Under the pieces are notes generated by a model that made no database searches, had not been told where the DNA came from, and saw only the letters and a list, made by a program, of their open reading frames with translations. A DNA stretch of 64,000 bases. Origin: Sphingomonas sp. G-3-2-10. GTDB lineage: Bacteria; Pseudomonadota; Alphaproteobacteria; Sphingomonadales; Sphingomonadaceae. The DNA lies in contig NZ_JABBFY010000001.1 of NCBI RefSeq assembly GCF_012927115.1, positions 1,550,001-1,614,000 on the forward strand, in the 5' to 3' direction. Each line of letters begins with the position of its first letter. The stretch's first letter is position 1. Below, piece by piece: positions 41,952-49,836 of this stretch. The position numbers and the translations under genes were made by a program.

Positions 41952-44162
41952 CTACTTCCCGTTCCCCGGTGCGTATTTGCTGTCGATCGCCTTGTACCAG
42001 TCGAGGTCATGTTCGGGCGCGGCCACGCCTGCCGGTAGCGGGCGGCCCGAGACCGACTGGAAATAGGCGATCGAGGCGTCGCGCCACCATTTGGCTTCGG
42101 CGTGCTGGATGGCGAGGAAGTCGCTGACTTCGCTCCAGCGGCGGTGGTCCACCCTGCCCTTTTGTTCCTCCCAGCGCGCCTGCATCGCCGCAACCGAGGC
42201 GACGCCACGGTCGTAATGGGCGAGCAGTTCTTCCCACAGGGTCCGGCCCGACGTCATCTTGCGGTCCCACGGGACGTGGTGGAACCACAGCAGCAGGTTT
42301 TCCGGCGTGGTTTCCGGATTGCCCCAGCGCTTCGCCAGCGGATCGGCGTACTGGGACAGCGCGTCGCTGCCGGTTTTCGTCCGGTCAAAGCCGATGCCGT
42401 CCTTGCCGGCCCTGTGATAATAGGCCGGGTTCCATTCGGGCCGGGCAAGGTTCGCAACCCAAGGGCCGGGGCCGTAGTGATGGCCGGTCGCCATCAGGTG
42501 CGCGAGACCGAGCGGCGTCATGTAATCGACCACCGCTTCGCGCGAGCCGCCCATCATCGCGACGATGGCGCCCACCGTGGCGGGATCGTCGCTCCACGTC
42601 ATCCGCGCCCAGTCGCGCGCGATCGCGTCCGACTTGCTGTCGGGATCCCATGCGAAGCGGCCAAAGGCGTACCAGTTGGCCTGATCGAATTGCGAGCCGG
42701 ACCAGTTGCGATCGGTGCCGATATTGGCGACTCCGGCCATGCCGGTGACGGCGCCGGGGCGGACGGGCGTGTCGAGCGTATCGGCGACCGTCACGCCCTC
42801 TCGCGGGCGGAAGGTGTCGCTTTGCAGCACTTCCTCCCACATCGGCCCGAGGTAAGCGAGGTGGGTCGCGAAGCCGAGATATTCCTTGGTGATCTGGAAT
42901 TCCATCATCAGCGGCGTGCGCGGCATCGCGCCGAACAGCGGATGGAAGGGCTCGCGCGGCTGAAAGTCGATCGCGCCGTTCTTGACCTGGACGATCACAT
43001 TGTCGCGGAACGTGCCGTCGAGCGGCTGGAAGTCGGCATAGGCCTGCTTCGCGCGGTCCTCGGCATTTTCGGCCGAATAGACGAAGGCGCGCCACATCAC
43101 GATGCCGCCATGCGGAGCGACCGCATCGGCCAGCATGTTGGCGCCATCGGCATGGCTGCGCTTGTAGTCGCCCGGGCCGGGCTGGCCCTCCGAATTGGCC
43201 TTGACCAGGAAGCCGCCGAAATCGGGGATGACGCGGTAGATCTCGTCGGCCTTGGCCTTCCACCATGCGGCAACCGCCGGATCGAGCGGATCGGCGGTCT
43301 TCAGCCCGCCGATCTCGATCGGGGCGGAGAAGCGCGCCGTCAGATAGACGCGGATGCCATAGGGGCGGAAGACCTCGGCCAGCGCCCTCACCTTCACCAG
43401 CCATTCGGGCTTGAGGATCTCGGCATTGGCGTTGACGTTGGTCAGCACCACGCCATTGATGCCGATCGAAGCATTGGCGCGGGCATAGTCGGTGTAGCGC
43501 GGGTCCTTGTAGCCCGGCAGCTTCTGCCAGTCCCACAGCGACTGCCCGGCATAGCCGCGCTCGACATAGCGATCGAGATTGTCCCAGTGATTGAGGATGC
43601 GGACCTGAAGCTTCGGGCTGTCGGTGATGTCGATGCCGTTCAGCTTCTGACGGGTCTGGATCTGCTGGAGGAAGCGGAACACGCCGTAGAGCACGCCGAT
43701 GTCGCTGTTGGCAGCGATCACGATGGAGACGCGGCCATGCATCGCGACGGAGCGGATCGCGAAGCCTTCGGCGCCCAGCCCGGCCAGCGGCAGTTTCAGG
43801 CTGGCGACGAAACGCGACGTGGCGGGCGTGCCGATGATGACCGCGCCGCCCAGGGCGTCTTCTTCGGACACCTGAAGCTCGCGGCCGAGCATCCCGAGCG
43901 CCCCGCGCTGGAGTTCGGCGACGGCGGCGTCGATCGTGGGGCTGTTGCCGTGGCGGACGATGCTGGCGAAGGCCGCGGCATAGGCCGGGCGGCTGGCGGG
44001 ATCGACGGGGCGATAGCGTAGCCACAGATCGTAGCCGTCTTCGTTCGCGGGAATGGTGGCGGTTTGGGGGGACGAAGGCAGCGAGCGCGCATCCGTGCGT
44101 GGAGCGGCGGCAATCAGCGCCGCGAAAAGCGTCATCACAACGAACAGCAGGCGCATCCTCAT
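41952..44162 (-). CDS. GH67 alpha-glucuronidase, exported
   Basis: A 736-residue protein starting at ATG 44162 after AAGGAGAGGG, with a signal peptide (MRMRLLFVVMTLFAALIAAA). GH67 enzymes release (4-O-methyl)glucuronic acid from the non-reducing end of xylo-oligomers. Conserved blocks include LNHWDNLDRYVERGYAG, SIGINGVVLTNVNAN, FGGFLVKANSEGQPGPGDYKRSH (catalytic acid region) and ANIGTDRNWSGSQFDQANWY, plus NLLLWFHHVPWD near the C terminus. The length fits the family. It is divergent from manD, sharing a consensus XylR operator, so uronate removal is induced with the rest of the locus. Confidence 0.93.
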   Translation of the reverse strand: MRMRLLFVVMTLFAALIAAAPRTDARSLPSSPQTATIPANEDGYDLWLRYRPVDPASRPAYAAAFASIVRHGNSPTIDAAVAELQRGALGMLGRELQVSEEDALGGAVIIGTPATSRFVASLKLPLAGLGAEGFAIRSVAMHGRVSIVIAANSDIGVLYGVFRFLQQIQTRQKLNGIDITDSPKLQVRILNHWDNLDRYVERGYAGQSLWDWQKLPGYKDPRYTDYARANASIGINGVVLTNVNANAEILKPEWLVKVRALAEVFRPYGIRVYLTARFSAPIEIGGLKTADPLDPAVAAWWKAKADEIYRVIPDFGGFLVKANSEGQPGPGDYKRSHADGANMLADAVAPHGGIVMWRAFVYSAENAEDRAKQAYADFQPLDGTFRDNVIVQVKNGAIDFQPREPFHPLFGAMPRTPLMMEFQITKEYLGFATHLAYLGPMWEEVLQSDTFRPREGVTVADTLDTPVRPGAVTGMAGVANIGTDRNWSGSQFDQANWYAFGRFAWDPDSKSDAIARDWARMTWSDDPATVGAIVAMMGGSREAVVDYMTPLGLAHLMATGHHYGPGPWVANLARPEWNPAYYHRAGKDGIGFDRTKTGSDALSQYADPLAKRWGNPETTPENLLLWFHHVPWDRKMTSGRTLWEELLAHYDRGVASVAAMQARWEEQKGRVDHRRWSEVSDFLAIQHAEAKWWRDASIAYFQSVSGRPLPAGVAAPEHDLDWYKAIDSKYAPGNGK

Positions 44163-44218
44163 CCCTCTCCTTTTGCGATTCTTCGTCGCCGTTGACAAAG
44201 GCGATAGCATGATGATGT

Positions 44219-44232
44219 TGGTAGCGCTATCA
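44219..44232. promoter_or_regulatory. XylR-type operator between GH67 and manD
   Basis: TGGTAGCGCTATCA is a full consensus match, identical to the xylX site. It lies 57 bp from the GH67 start and 70 bp from the manD start, and could repress both. TTGACA at 44192-44197 is a candidate -35 box for the manD side, but its -10 is unclear. Confidence 0.8.
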
Positions 44233-44258
44233 TCAGACAATTGAGTGGGAGGGGATTT

Positions 44259-44309
44259 ATGCGGAACAGCCATGTCGGTGCGCGCGGGGAGCCTATGCGG
44301 CATGGCTGA
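44259..44309 (+). CDS. Possible 16-codon leader ORF before manD
   Basis: ATG 44259 follows a strong GGAGGGG by four bases, a better ribosome site than that of manD itself. The frame encodes 16 residues ([16 protein letters not shown]) and ends at TGA 44307-44309, overlapping the manD start at 44302. This arrangement could couple manD translation to the leader. No codon run suggests amino-acid attenuation. It may be chance, and no homologue is known to me. Confidence 0.35.
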   Translation: MRNSHVGARGEPMRHG

Positions 44310-45513
44310 GATCGTTTCCGCGCGGGTGATCGTCACTTGCCCCGGCCGCAACTTCGTCACCCTGCTGATCGAAACGAAGGACGGCGTGACCGGGATCGGC
44401 GACGCGACGCTGAACGGGCGCGAGCTGGCAGTGGCGAGCTATCTGACCGACCATGTCATCCCCTGCCTGATCGGGCGCGATGCGCACCGGATCGAGGATA
44501 TCTGGCAGTATCTGTACAAGGGCGCTTACTGGCGCCGCGGGCCGGTGACGATGAGTTCGATCGCCGCGGTCGACATGGCGCTGTGGGACATCAAGGGGAA
44601 GGTCGCGGGGCTGCCGGTCTATCAGCTGCTCGGCGGGGCCAGCCGCGAGGGGTGCATGGTCTATGGCCATGCCAATGGCGCGGACATCCAGCAGACGATC
44701 GACAATGCGCTCCATTACAAGGAGCAGGGATACAAGGCGATCCGGATCCAGTCGGGCGTGCCCGGGCTGGCGGCGACCTATGGCGTATCGAAGGACCGCT
44801 ATTTCTACGAGCCGGCCGACGGGTCGCTGCCGACCGAGAGCCTGTGGTCGACCGAGAAGTATCTCCGCTCCGTGCCGCCCTTGTTCGAAGCGGCGCGCGA
44901 GGCGCTGGGGTGGGACGTGCATCTGCTGCACGACGTGCATCATCGCTGCACCCCGATCGAAGCGGCGCGGCTGGGCAAGGATCTGGAGCCATACCGCCCC
45001 TTCTGGCTGGAAGATGCGACTCCGGCGGAGAACCAGTCGGGCTTCCGCCTGATCCGCCAACATACCACCTGCCCGCTGGCGGTAGGCGAAGTGTTCAACA
45101 CGATCTGGGATGCCAAGCAGCTGATCGAGGAACAGCTGATCGACTATATCCGCGCCACCGTGGTCCATGCCGGGGGGCTGACCCATTTGCGGCGGATCGC
45201 GGCGCTGGCCGATCTGCACCAGATCCGCACCGGCTGTCACGGCGCGACCGATCTGTCGCCGGTGACGATGGCGGCGGCGCTGCATTTCGGACTCTCGGTG
45301 CCCAATTTCGGGGTGCAGGAATATATGCGCCACACCGACGAAACCGATGCGGTGTTCCCCCATGCCTACAGCCTGAGCGACGGGATGATGCATCCCGGCG
45401 ACAAGCCCGGACTGGGCGTGGAGATCGATGAGAAACTGGCCGCGAAGTACGAGTACAAGCGGGCCTACCTGCCCGTCGCGCGGCTGGAAGACGGAACAAT
45501 GTTCAGCTGGTGA
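44302..45513 (+). CDS. manD: D-mannonate dehydratase, enolase superfamily
   Basis: A 403-residue protein starting at ATG 44302; GTG 44245 and ATG 44272 are possible earlier starts. It is of the ManD type: [19 protein letters not shown] at the N terminus, then [15 protein letters not shown] (metal Asp with a nearby His), [16 protein letters not shown] and [20 protein letters not shown]. ManD converts mannonate to 2-keto-3-deoxygluconate in glucuronate breakdown, which fits its pairing with GH67. It is the first gene of an operon with the GH10 xylanase. The ribosome site directly before ATG 44302 (GGGAG) is ten bases away and modest. Confidence 0.9.
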   Translation: MAEIVSARVIVTCPGRNFVTLLIETKDGVTGIGDATLNGRELAVASYLTDHVIPCLIGRDAHRIEDIWQYLYKGAYWRRGPVTMSSIAAVDMALWDIKGKVAGLPVYQLLGGASREGCMVYGHANGADIQQTIDNALHYKEQGYKAIRIQSGVPGLAATYGVSKDRYFYEPADGSLPTESLWSTEKYLRSVPPLFEAAREALGWDVHLLHDVHHRCTPIEAARLGKDLEPYRPFWLEDATPAENQSGFRLIRQHTTCPLAVGEVFNTIWDAKQLIEEQLIDYIRATVVHAGGLTHLRRIAALADLHQIRTGCHGATDLSPVTMAAALHFGLSVPNFGVQEYMRHTDETDAVFPHAYSLSDGMMHPGDKPGLGVEIDEKLAAKYEYKRAYLPVARLEDGTMFSW

Positions 45514-45541
45514 ACCGGCGGACGCACGAGGGAGAGGAATG

Positions 45542-46693
45542 ATGACCGGACTGACGCGCCGCGAGATGCTGGCGGCTGGAGCCGCGACGGCAGCGATGAC
45601 GATGGGCGGCACCGCGATGGCGCGGGCGGCGGCTTCGGGGCTGGACACGATCGCCAAGACCAGGGGAATGCGCTTCGGCTCGGCGGTGGCGTTCGGCGCG
45701 CCGGGGGCGGATCGGGGGAGCTTCGCCAATCCGGCCTATGCCGCGATCCTCGAGCGCGATTGCGGGCTGCTGGTCCCGGAGAACGAGCTGAAGTGGCAAT
45801 GGACCCGCCACACGCAGGACTATGACTTCCGCCAGTTCGACGCGATCGTCGATTATGCGAGCGCGAAGGGCTTCAGGACGCGCGGACACACGCTCTTCTG
45901 GGCGCCGCAGAAATGGTTTCCGGAATGGCTGGTGAAGCATGATTTCGGCCCGCAGCCGGCCAAGGCGGCGGAGACGATGCTGGCGGATCACGTCCGCACC
46001 GTGTGCAAGCGCTACGGCGCCAAAATCTATTCGTACGATGTGGTCAACGAAGCGGTGGAGCCATCGACCGGGGCGCTGCGCGACACGGTGGTGACGCGGG
46101 CGTTCGGCAGCGGCGAAGCGATGCTCGACCTGATGTTCCACACCGCCCGCGCCGAGGCGCCCCATGCCGAGCTGGTCTATAACGACTATATGAGCTGGGA
46201 GCGCGGCACCGAGGACGAGACGCATATCGCGGGCGTGCTCAAGCTGCTGGAGGGGTTCCGCAAGCGCGGGACGCCGGTGGATACGCTGGGCATCCAGTCG
46301 CATATCCGGCTGCTGAAGGACAAACCCGTCGCCGAGATCGTGAAGGAGTCCGAGGGGCCGTGGCGGCATTTCCTCGATGCGGCGGTGGCGATGGGCTACA
46401 AGCTGGTCATCACCGAGTTCGACGTGAACGACAAGAAGGCGCCGACCGACATCGCCGCGCGCGACATCATGGTCGCCGATTACGCCAAGGCATATCTGGA
46501 CGTGATGTTCTCGTACCCGCAACTCAAGGATGTGCTCGCCTGGGGGATGGTCGACAAATATAGCTGGCTGACCGGCTTCGATCCGCGCGCGGACAAGACC
46601 ATGACGCGCGGCTGTCCCTATGATGCCGAGTTCAAAGCGAAGCCGCTGCACGCGGCGATCGGAGCGGCGTTCGCGGGCGCGCCGGCGCGGTAG
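45542..46693 (+). CDS. GH10 endo-1,4-beta-xylanase, Tat-exported
   Basis: A 383-residue protein. ATG 45542 is chosen over the adjacent ATG 45539 because GGAGAGG ends five bases before it. The signal starts TRREMLAAGAATAAM, a twin-arginine type. GH10 motifs are complete: ENELKWQW, RGHTLFW, DVVNEAVEP (acid/base Glu), IQSHIRL and ITEFDVND (nucleophile Glu), then WGMVDKYSW. It cuts internal xylan linkages, giving the oligomers for GH67, GH43 and GH3. It is 28 bp downstream of manD, so the two share the XylR-controlled transcript. Confidence 0.93.
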   Translation: MTGLTRREMLAAGAATAAMTMGGTAMARAAASGLDTIAKTRGMRFGSAVAFGAPGADRGSFANPAYAAILERDCGLLVPENELKWQWTRHTQDYDFRQFDAIVDYASAKGFRTRGHTLFWAPQKWFPEWLVKHDFGPQPAKAAETMLADHVRTVCKRYGAKIYSYDVVNEAVEPSTGALRDTVVTRAFGSGEAMLDLMFHTARAEAPHAELVYNDYMSWERGTEDETHIAGVLKLLEGFRKRGTPVDTLGIQSHIRLLKDKPVAEIVKESEGPWRHFLDAAVAMGYKLVITEFDVNDKKAPTDIAARDIMVADYAKAYLDVMFSYPQLKDVLAWGMVDKYSWLTGFDPRADKTMTRGCPYDAEFKAKPLHAAIGAAFAGAPAR

Positions 46694-46821
46694 GTCCGCA
46701 ATGGTTGCGTAACGATCTTGGCGGCGGCGCGCGGTTGGGATAGCGCTTGCCGTCAGGTCGCATTTCCGGCCGGGACGGATCGCCGCAGAGCCGCCGCCCG
46801 GTCCTAGCCGGGGGTTGGGGA

Positions 46822-48120
46822 ATGCGCAGGATAATCGCGTCGATGGTGCTCGGGCTGCTGCTGGCCGGATGCGCGGGTCATGGCACGCTGAACATCGATT
46901 GCCCGCCCTTCGACAAGTACAAGCATGACGTGCCCTATTCGGCGCTGGAGAAGGAGATCCACGGCATCGGCCGACCGGGTCCGACCGCGCCGCCGCGCCC
47001 GCGCGACAATGACATGCTGGAGCGGATGGAGGGCGCGACCAAGCCGGCGGATGCAGGGCTGGAGAGCCTGCCCGGACGGCCACGCCCTCCCCTGCCCGCG
47101 GTGCTGATGCTGTCGGGCGGCGGGCAATGGGGCGCGTTCGGCGCGGGCTTCCTCGATCAGATGCGGCTGAACCGGACTTTGCCCGACGCGACCTTCATCA
47201 GCGGGATCAGCACCGGCGGATTGCAGGCGCTGTTCGTGTCGATCGGCACGCCCGAGGCCTATGCGGCGCTGCTGAAAGCCTATGCCCCGGCGGAGGAAAG
47301 CGAGGTGGTGGACCGGGGCGGGTTCCTGCGCGTGGTGCTGACCGGATCGATGGCGGGGCTGAAACCGCTGAGGGCCCGGATCGAAGCGGCGCTATGTCCC
47401 GACGCGATTATCGGCGACCCCGCCAAGCCGTGTGCGCTCGACGCCCTCCGCGCGATGATGGGGCCGGACGGAAAACAGACCAAATATGTGCTGATCGGCT
47501 TTGTCGAGGCAGCGAGCGGGCGGTTCCAATATGTCGATGTGGTCGAGCTGGCGCAGTTGCCGCGGCGCGAGGCGCGGACCTGCATCACCGCCGCGGCGCT
47601 GGCTTCGGCGGCGATGCCGGTCAATTTCCAGCCGGTGCAGATCAACGGCGTGACCTATTATGACGGCGGCGTGCGCGCTTCGGTGTTCGAAGCCAATGTC
47701 GCGGCATCGGCAACGGCAGTGAGCGAGGAGGCGGGGCCGGGCGAAGCGCCTCCGCCCACCCCGCGTCGCGTACCGCAGTTCCCCATCTATGTCGTGCGCA
47801 ACGGGCCGACCACGGTCGAGCCGGACGCGGAGATCAACGGCAAGGGGGGCGCGATCGACGCGGCGCAGCGCGCCGAGCAGATTCTGGTCAACCAGATGGA
47901 AGTCAGCTCGATCGCGGTGATCCGGATCGAGCATCCGGTGGGGCCGCTGCGCATGGTGAGCGCGGACGGATGGAAGGAAGTGCCGTGCGTGAAACCCGGC
48001 GGCGGGGTGATGTTCGCGCCCGAATTCATGAAATGCCTCACCCGGCTGGGGCGGATGAAGGCGAACGGGCCGCAGCCGTGGATCGAACTGTCGAATCTGT
48101 CGCTTCGTCCGCGACGATGA
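46822..48120 (+). CDS. Patatin-like phospholipase lipoprotein
   Basis: A 432-residue protein starting at ATG 46822 with a lipobox LLAGC (Cys at about residue 16), so it is likely membrane-anchored in the periplasm. Patatin features are present: oxyanion loop SGGGQWGAFGAGF, nucleophile elbow GISTGG and the DG of the Ser-Asp dyad in YYDGGVR. Patatins hydrolyse acyl esters of lipids. It is preceded by a 128-bp gap after the xylanase and lies outside the xylan operon. No XylR operator is near. Substrate unknown. Confidence 0.88.
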   Translation: MRRIIASMVLGLLLAGCAGHGTLNIDCPPFDKYKHDVPYSALEKEIHGIGRPGPTAPPRPRDNDMLERMEGATKPADAGLESLPGRPRPPLPAVLMLSGGGQWGAFGAGFLDQMRLNRTLPDATFISGISTGGLQALFVSIGTPEAYAALLKAYAPAEESEVVDRGGFLRVVLTGSMAGLKPLRARIEAALCPDAIIGDPAKPCALDALRAMMGPDGKQTKYVLIGFVEAASGRFQYVDVVELAQLPRREARTCITAAALASAAMPVNFQPVQINGVTYYDGGVRASVFEANVAASATAVSEEAGPGEAPPPTPRRVPQFPIYVVRNGPTTVEPDAEINGKGGAIDAAQRAEQILVNQMEVSSIAVIRIEHPVGPLRMVSADGWKEVPCVKPGGGVMFAPEFMKCLTRLGRMKANGPQPWIELSNLSLRPRR

Positions 48121-48156
48121 GGTGACGTTGCTGCACGAAGTGCTAAGGGCGGGAAT

Positions 48157-49191
48157 ATGAGTGTCCCGCCCGACATGTTGATGAGCGAAGTCGCCGAGCG
48201 GCGGGATCTGGATCATGCGCTGCTGATGCGGCTGGCGGACCGGGTTTCGGCGCTGCATGCCGCCGCGGCGGTGCTGCCGGGCGGTGGTGCGGGGGCGATC
48301 CGCGCGACCCTGCCGATGCAGCGCGCGGAGCTGGCGCGATATGGCGAGCATCTGAACGAGCGTGCGGCGGCGGGGCGGTTCCGGCGCGGACATGGCGCGT
48401 TGCGCCTGGATCATATCGCGCTGACCGAAGCAGGTCCGGAGCCGTTCGGATCGCAGGACGTGGGAATCGATATCCTCTTCGATCTCGCCAATCTGCTCGA
48501 GGATCTGTGGTGCCGGGGGCTGGGCCAGGCAGCGAACGTCGTGGCCAATCGCTATGTCGACGTGCTGCCGCAGGGCGCGCGCGGATGGGCGCTGCTGCCG
48601 CTGTTCCTGTCGATCCGCGCCAATGACGTGGATTTGCTGGCCGACTCTCCGCCCCGGCTGCTGGCGATCGGCGGGCTTTCGGGCACCGGCAAGAGCACGC
48701 TGGCGCGCGCGCTGGGCGGGCTGATGGGCCGTGCGCCGGGCGCGCGGGTGCTGCGCAGCGACGTGTTCCGCAAGCGGATCATGGGCCTGCCCCCCGAGGC
48801 GCGGCTGCCCCCGTCGCACTATACCGCGCAGAGCGATGCCGAGACGTGGGAAGCGCTGTTCGAATCGGCCGACGACCATCTGTCGTGCGGCACCAGCGTG
48901 ATCATCGACGCAGTGTTCATGCGCCGCAGCGAGCGCGATGTGGTGGAGATGCTGGCCGATCGCGCGCGGGTGCCGTTCACCGGGCTGTGGCTGGAAGCGC
49001 CCGAGCGCGACCGGATCGCGCGAGTCAACGCCCGGTCAGGCGATGCCTCCGACGCCGGCGCCGAAGTGGTGCGCGAGCAATCGCGGCGTTCGGTAGGCGA
49101 GCTGTATGGCTGGCACCGGATGCGCGTGAACCGCCCGCCCGAAACTGTGATCGCCGCCGCTCGCGCGGTGATTGACCGGACGCGGCGTTAG
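48157..49191 (+). CDS. P-loop kinase-like protein with partial APH-type N terminus
   Basis: A 344-residue protein starting at ATG 48157. The C-terminal half has a P-loop, GGLSGTGKST (about residues 170-179), followed by LRSDVFRKRI and IIDAVFMRRSERD, as in zeta-toxin/gluconate-kinase-like ATPases. The N-terminal part resembles the second half of an aminoglycoside-phosphotransferase-like domain (LRLDHIALTE, FDLANLLEDL). In related two-domain proteins this part is larger (total about 500 residues), so this one looks shortened. It is 36 bp downstream of the patatin gene. Function unknown. Confidence 0.75.
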   Translation: MSVPPDMLMSEVAERRDLDHALLMRLADRVSALHAAAAVLPGGGAGAIRATLPMQRAELARYGEHLNERAAAGRFRRGHGALRLDHIALTEAGPEPFGSQDVGIDILFDLANLLEDLWCRGLGQAANVVANRYVDVLPQGARGWALLPLFLSIRANDVDLLADSPPRLLAIGGLSGTGKSTLARALGGLMGRAPGARVLRSDVFRKRIMGLPPEARLPPSHYTAQSDAETWEALFESADDHLSCGTSVIIDAVFMRRSERDVVEMLADRARVPFTGLWLEAPERDRIARVNARSGDASDAGAEVVREQSRRSVGELYGWHRMRVNRPPETVIAAARAVIDRTRR

Positions 49192-49195
49192 GGAA

Positions 49196-49320
49196 AATCC
49201 TCCCCGGAGGGGGAGGTGGCGCCCGAAGGGTGACGGAGTGGGTAAGCCGCAAGCGATTTCGCTCGCGGCAAGCCCCCTCCACCAGCTTCGCTGGTCCCCC
49301 TCCCCCTCCGGGGGAGGATT
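49196..49320. repeat. Family A palindromic repeat, short variant
   Basis: A 125-bp element with inverted ends AATCCTCCCCGGAGGGGGAGG and its complement. The ends differ from the GGAACGGGG subtype by a shorter loop. The inner right arm includes CCAGCTTCGCTGG. It begins five bases after the kinase-like gene stop and ends 30 bp before the ArsR gene stop, so it separates two convergent genes. Confidence 0.75.
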
Positions 49321-49349
49321 GCAGACCCGCTCAGCGCAGGTGCGTCAAA

Positions 49350-49670
49350 TCAGGCGGGTTCGACTTCGCGCTCGGCTTCGGCGCCGCCGAACATGCCCTG
49401 CAATGCTTCGAGGATCTGGACGACTTCGTCGCTGGTCAGCGAATAGAAGATCGTCTGGCCCGAACGGCGTGCGGTGACCATGCCCTGTCGACGGAGAAGG
49501 GCAAGCTGCTGCGAGACTGCGGTATCGCGAGAATTGGTCAGCCGGGCCAGTTCCCCGACGGACTTCTCGCCTTCCCACAAGTGGCAAAGCAACAACAGGC
49601 GGCTACGGCCGGACAGTGCCTTTAGAAACACAGAGGCGCGGTCGGCGGCTTCAATCAACTCGTACTTCAC
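49350..49670 (-). CDS. ArsR-family winged-helix regulator
   Basis: A 106-residue protein. GTG 49670 is preferred, with AGGGCG just upstream; TTG 49706 would give a longer form. It has the ArsR fold with SGRSRLLLLCHLWEGEKSVGELARL and a recognition helix SRDTAVSQQLALLRRQGMV, then a beta wing RRSGQTIFYSL. No ELCVCDL-type metal site is present, so a metal-free or sulphur/redox-type ligand is likely. It is the upstream neighbour of a stretch with no gene until the ABC-F gene at 49837. Its targets cannot be inferred. Confidence 0.85.
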   Translation of the reverse strand: MKYELIEAADRASVFLKALSGRSRLLLLCHLWEGEKSVGELARLTNSRDTAVSQQLALLRRQGMVTARRSGQTIFYSLTSDEVVQILEALQGMFGGAEAEREVEPA

Positions 49671-49836
49671 GGGCGCCCTGCTAGAGCCTGCGGCCAGCCT
49701 ATGCAACTGCTATCTCACGGAAATTTCACGGAAATATTGCGCAAACGTGCAGACTCAAAGCCTCTCAGCAACGCCCGGTAAGCCTATAGTTTTACACGAA
49801 TACACCATCTAAACATCTGTTTAGAAAGGCAGATCG

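Noticed and set aside
49686..49830. Promoter or small RNA in the gap between the ArsR and ABC-F genes
   Set aside because: The sequence is AT-richer and probably contains the ArsR promoter, but no clear hexamers, dyad or hairpin could be assigned.
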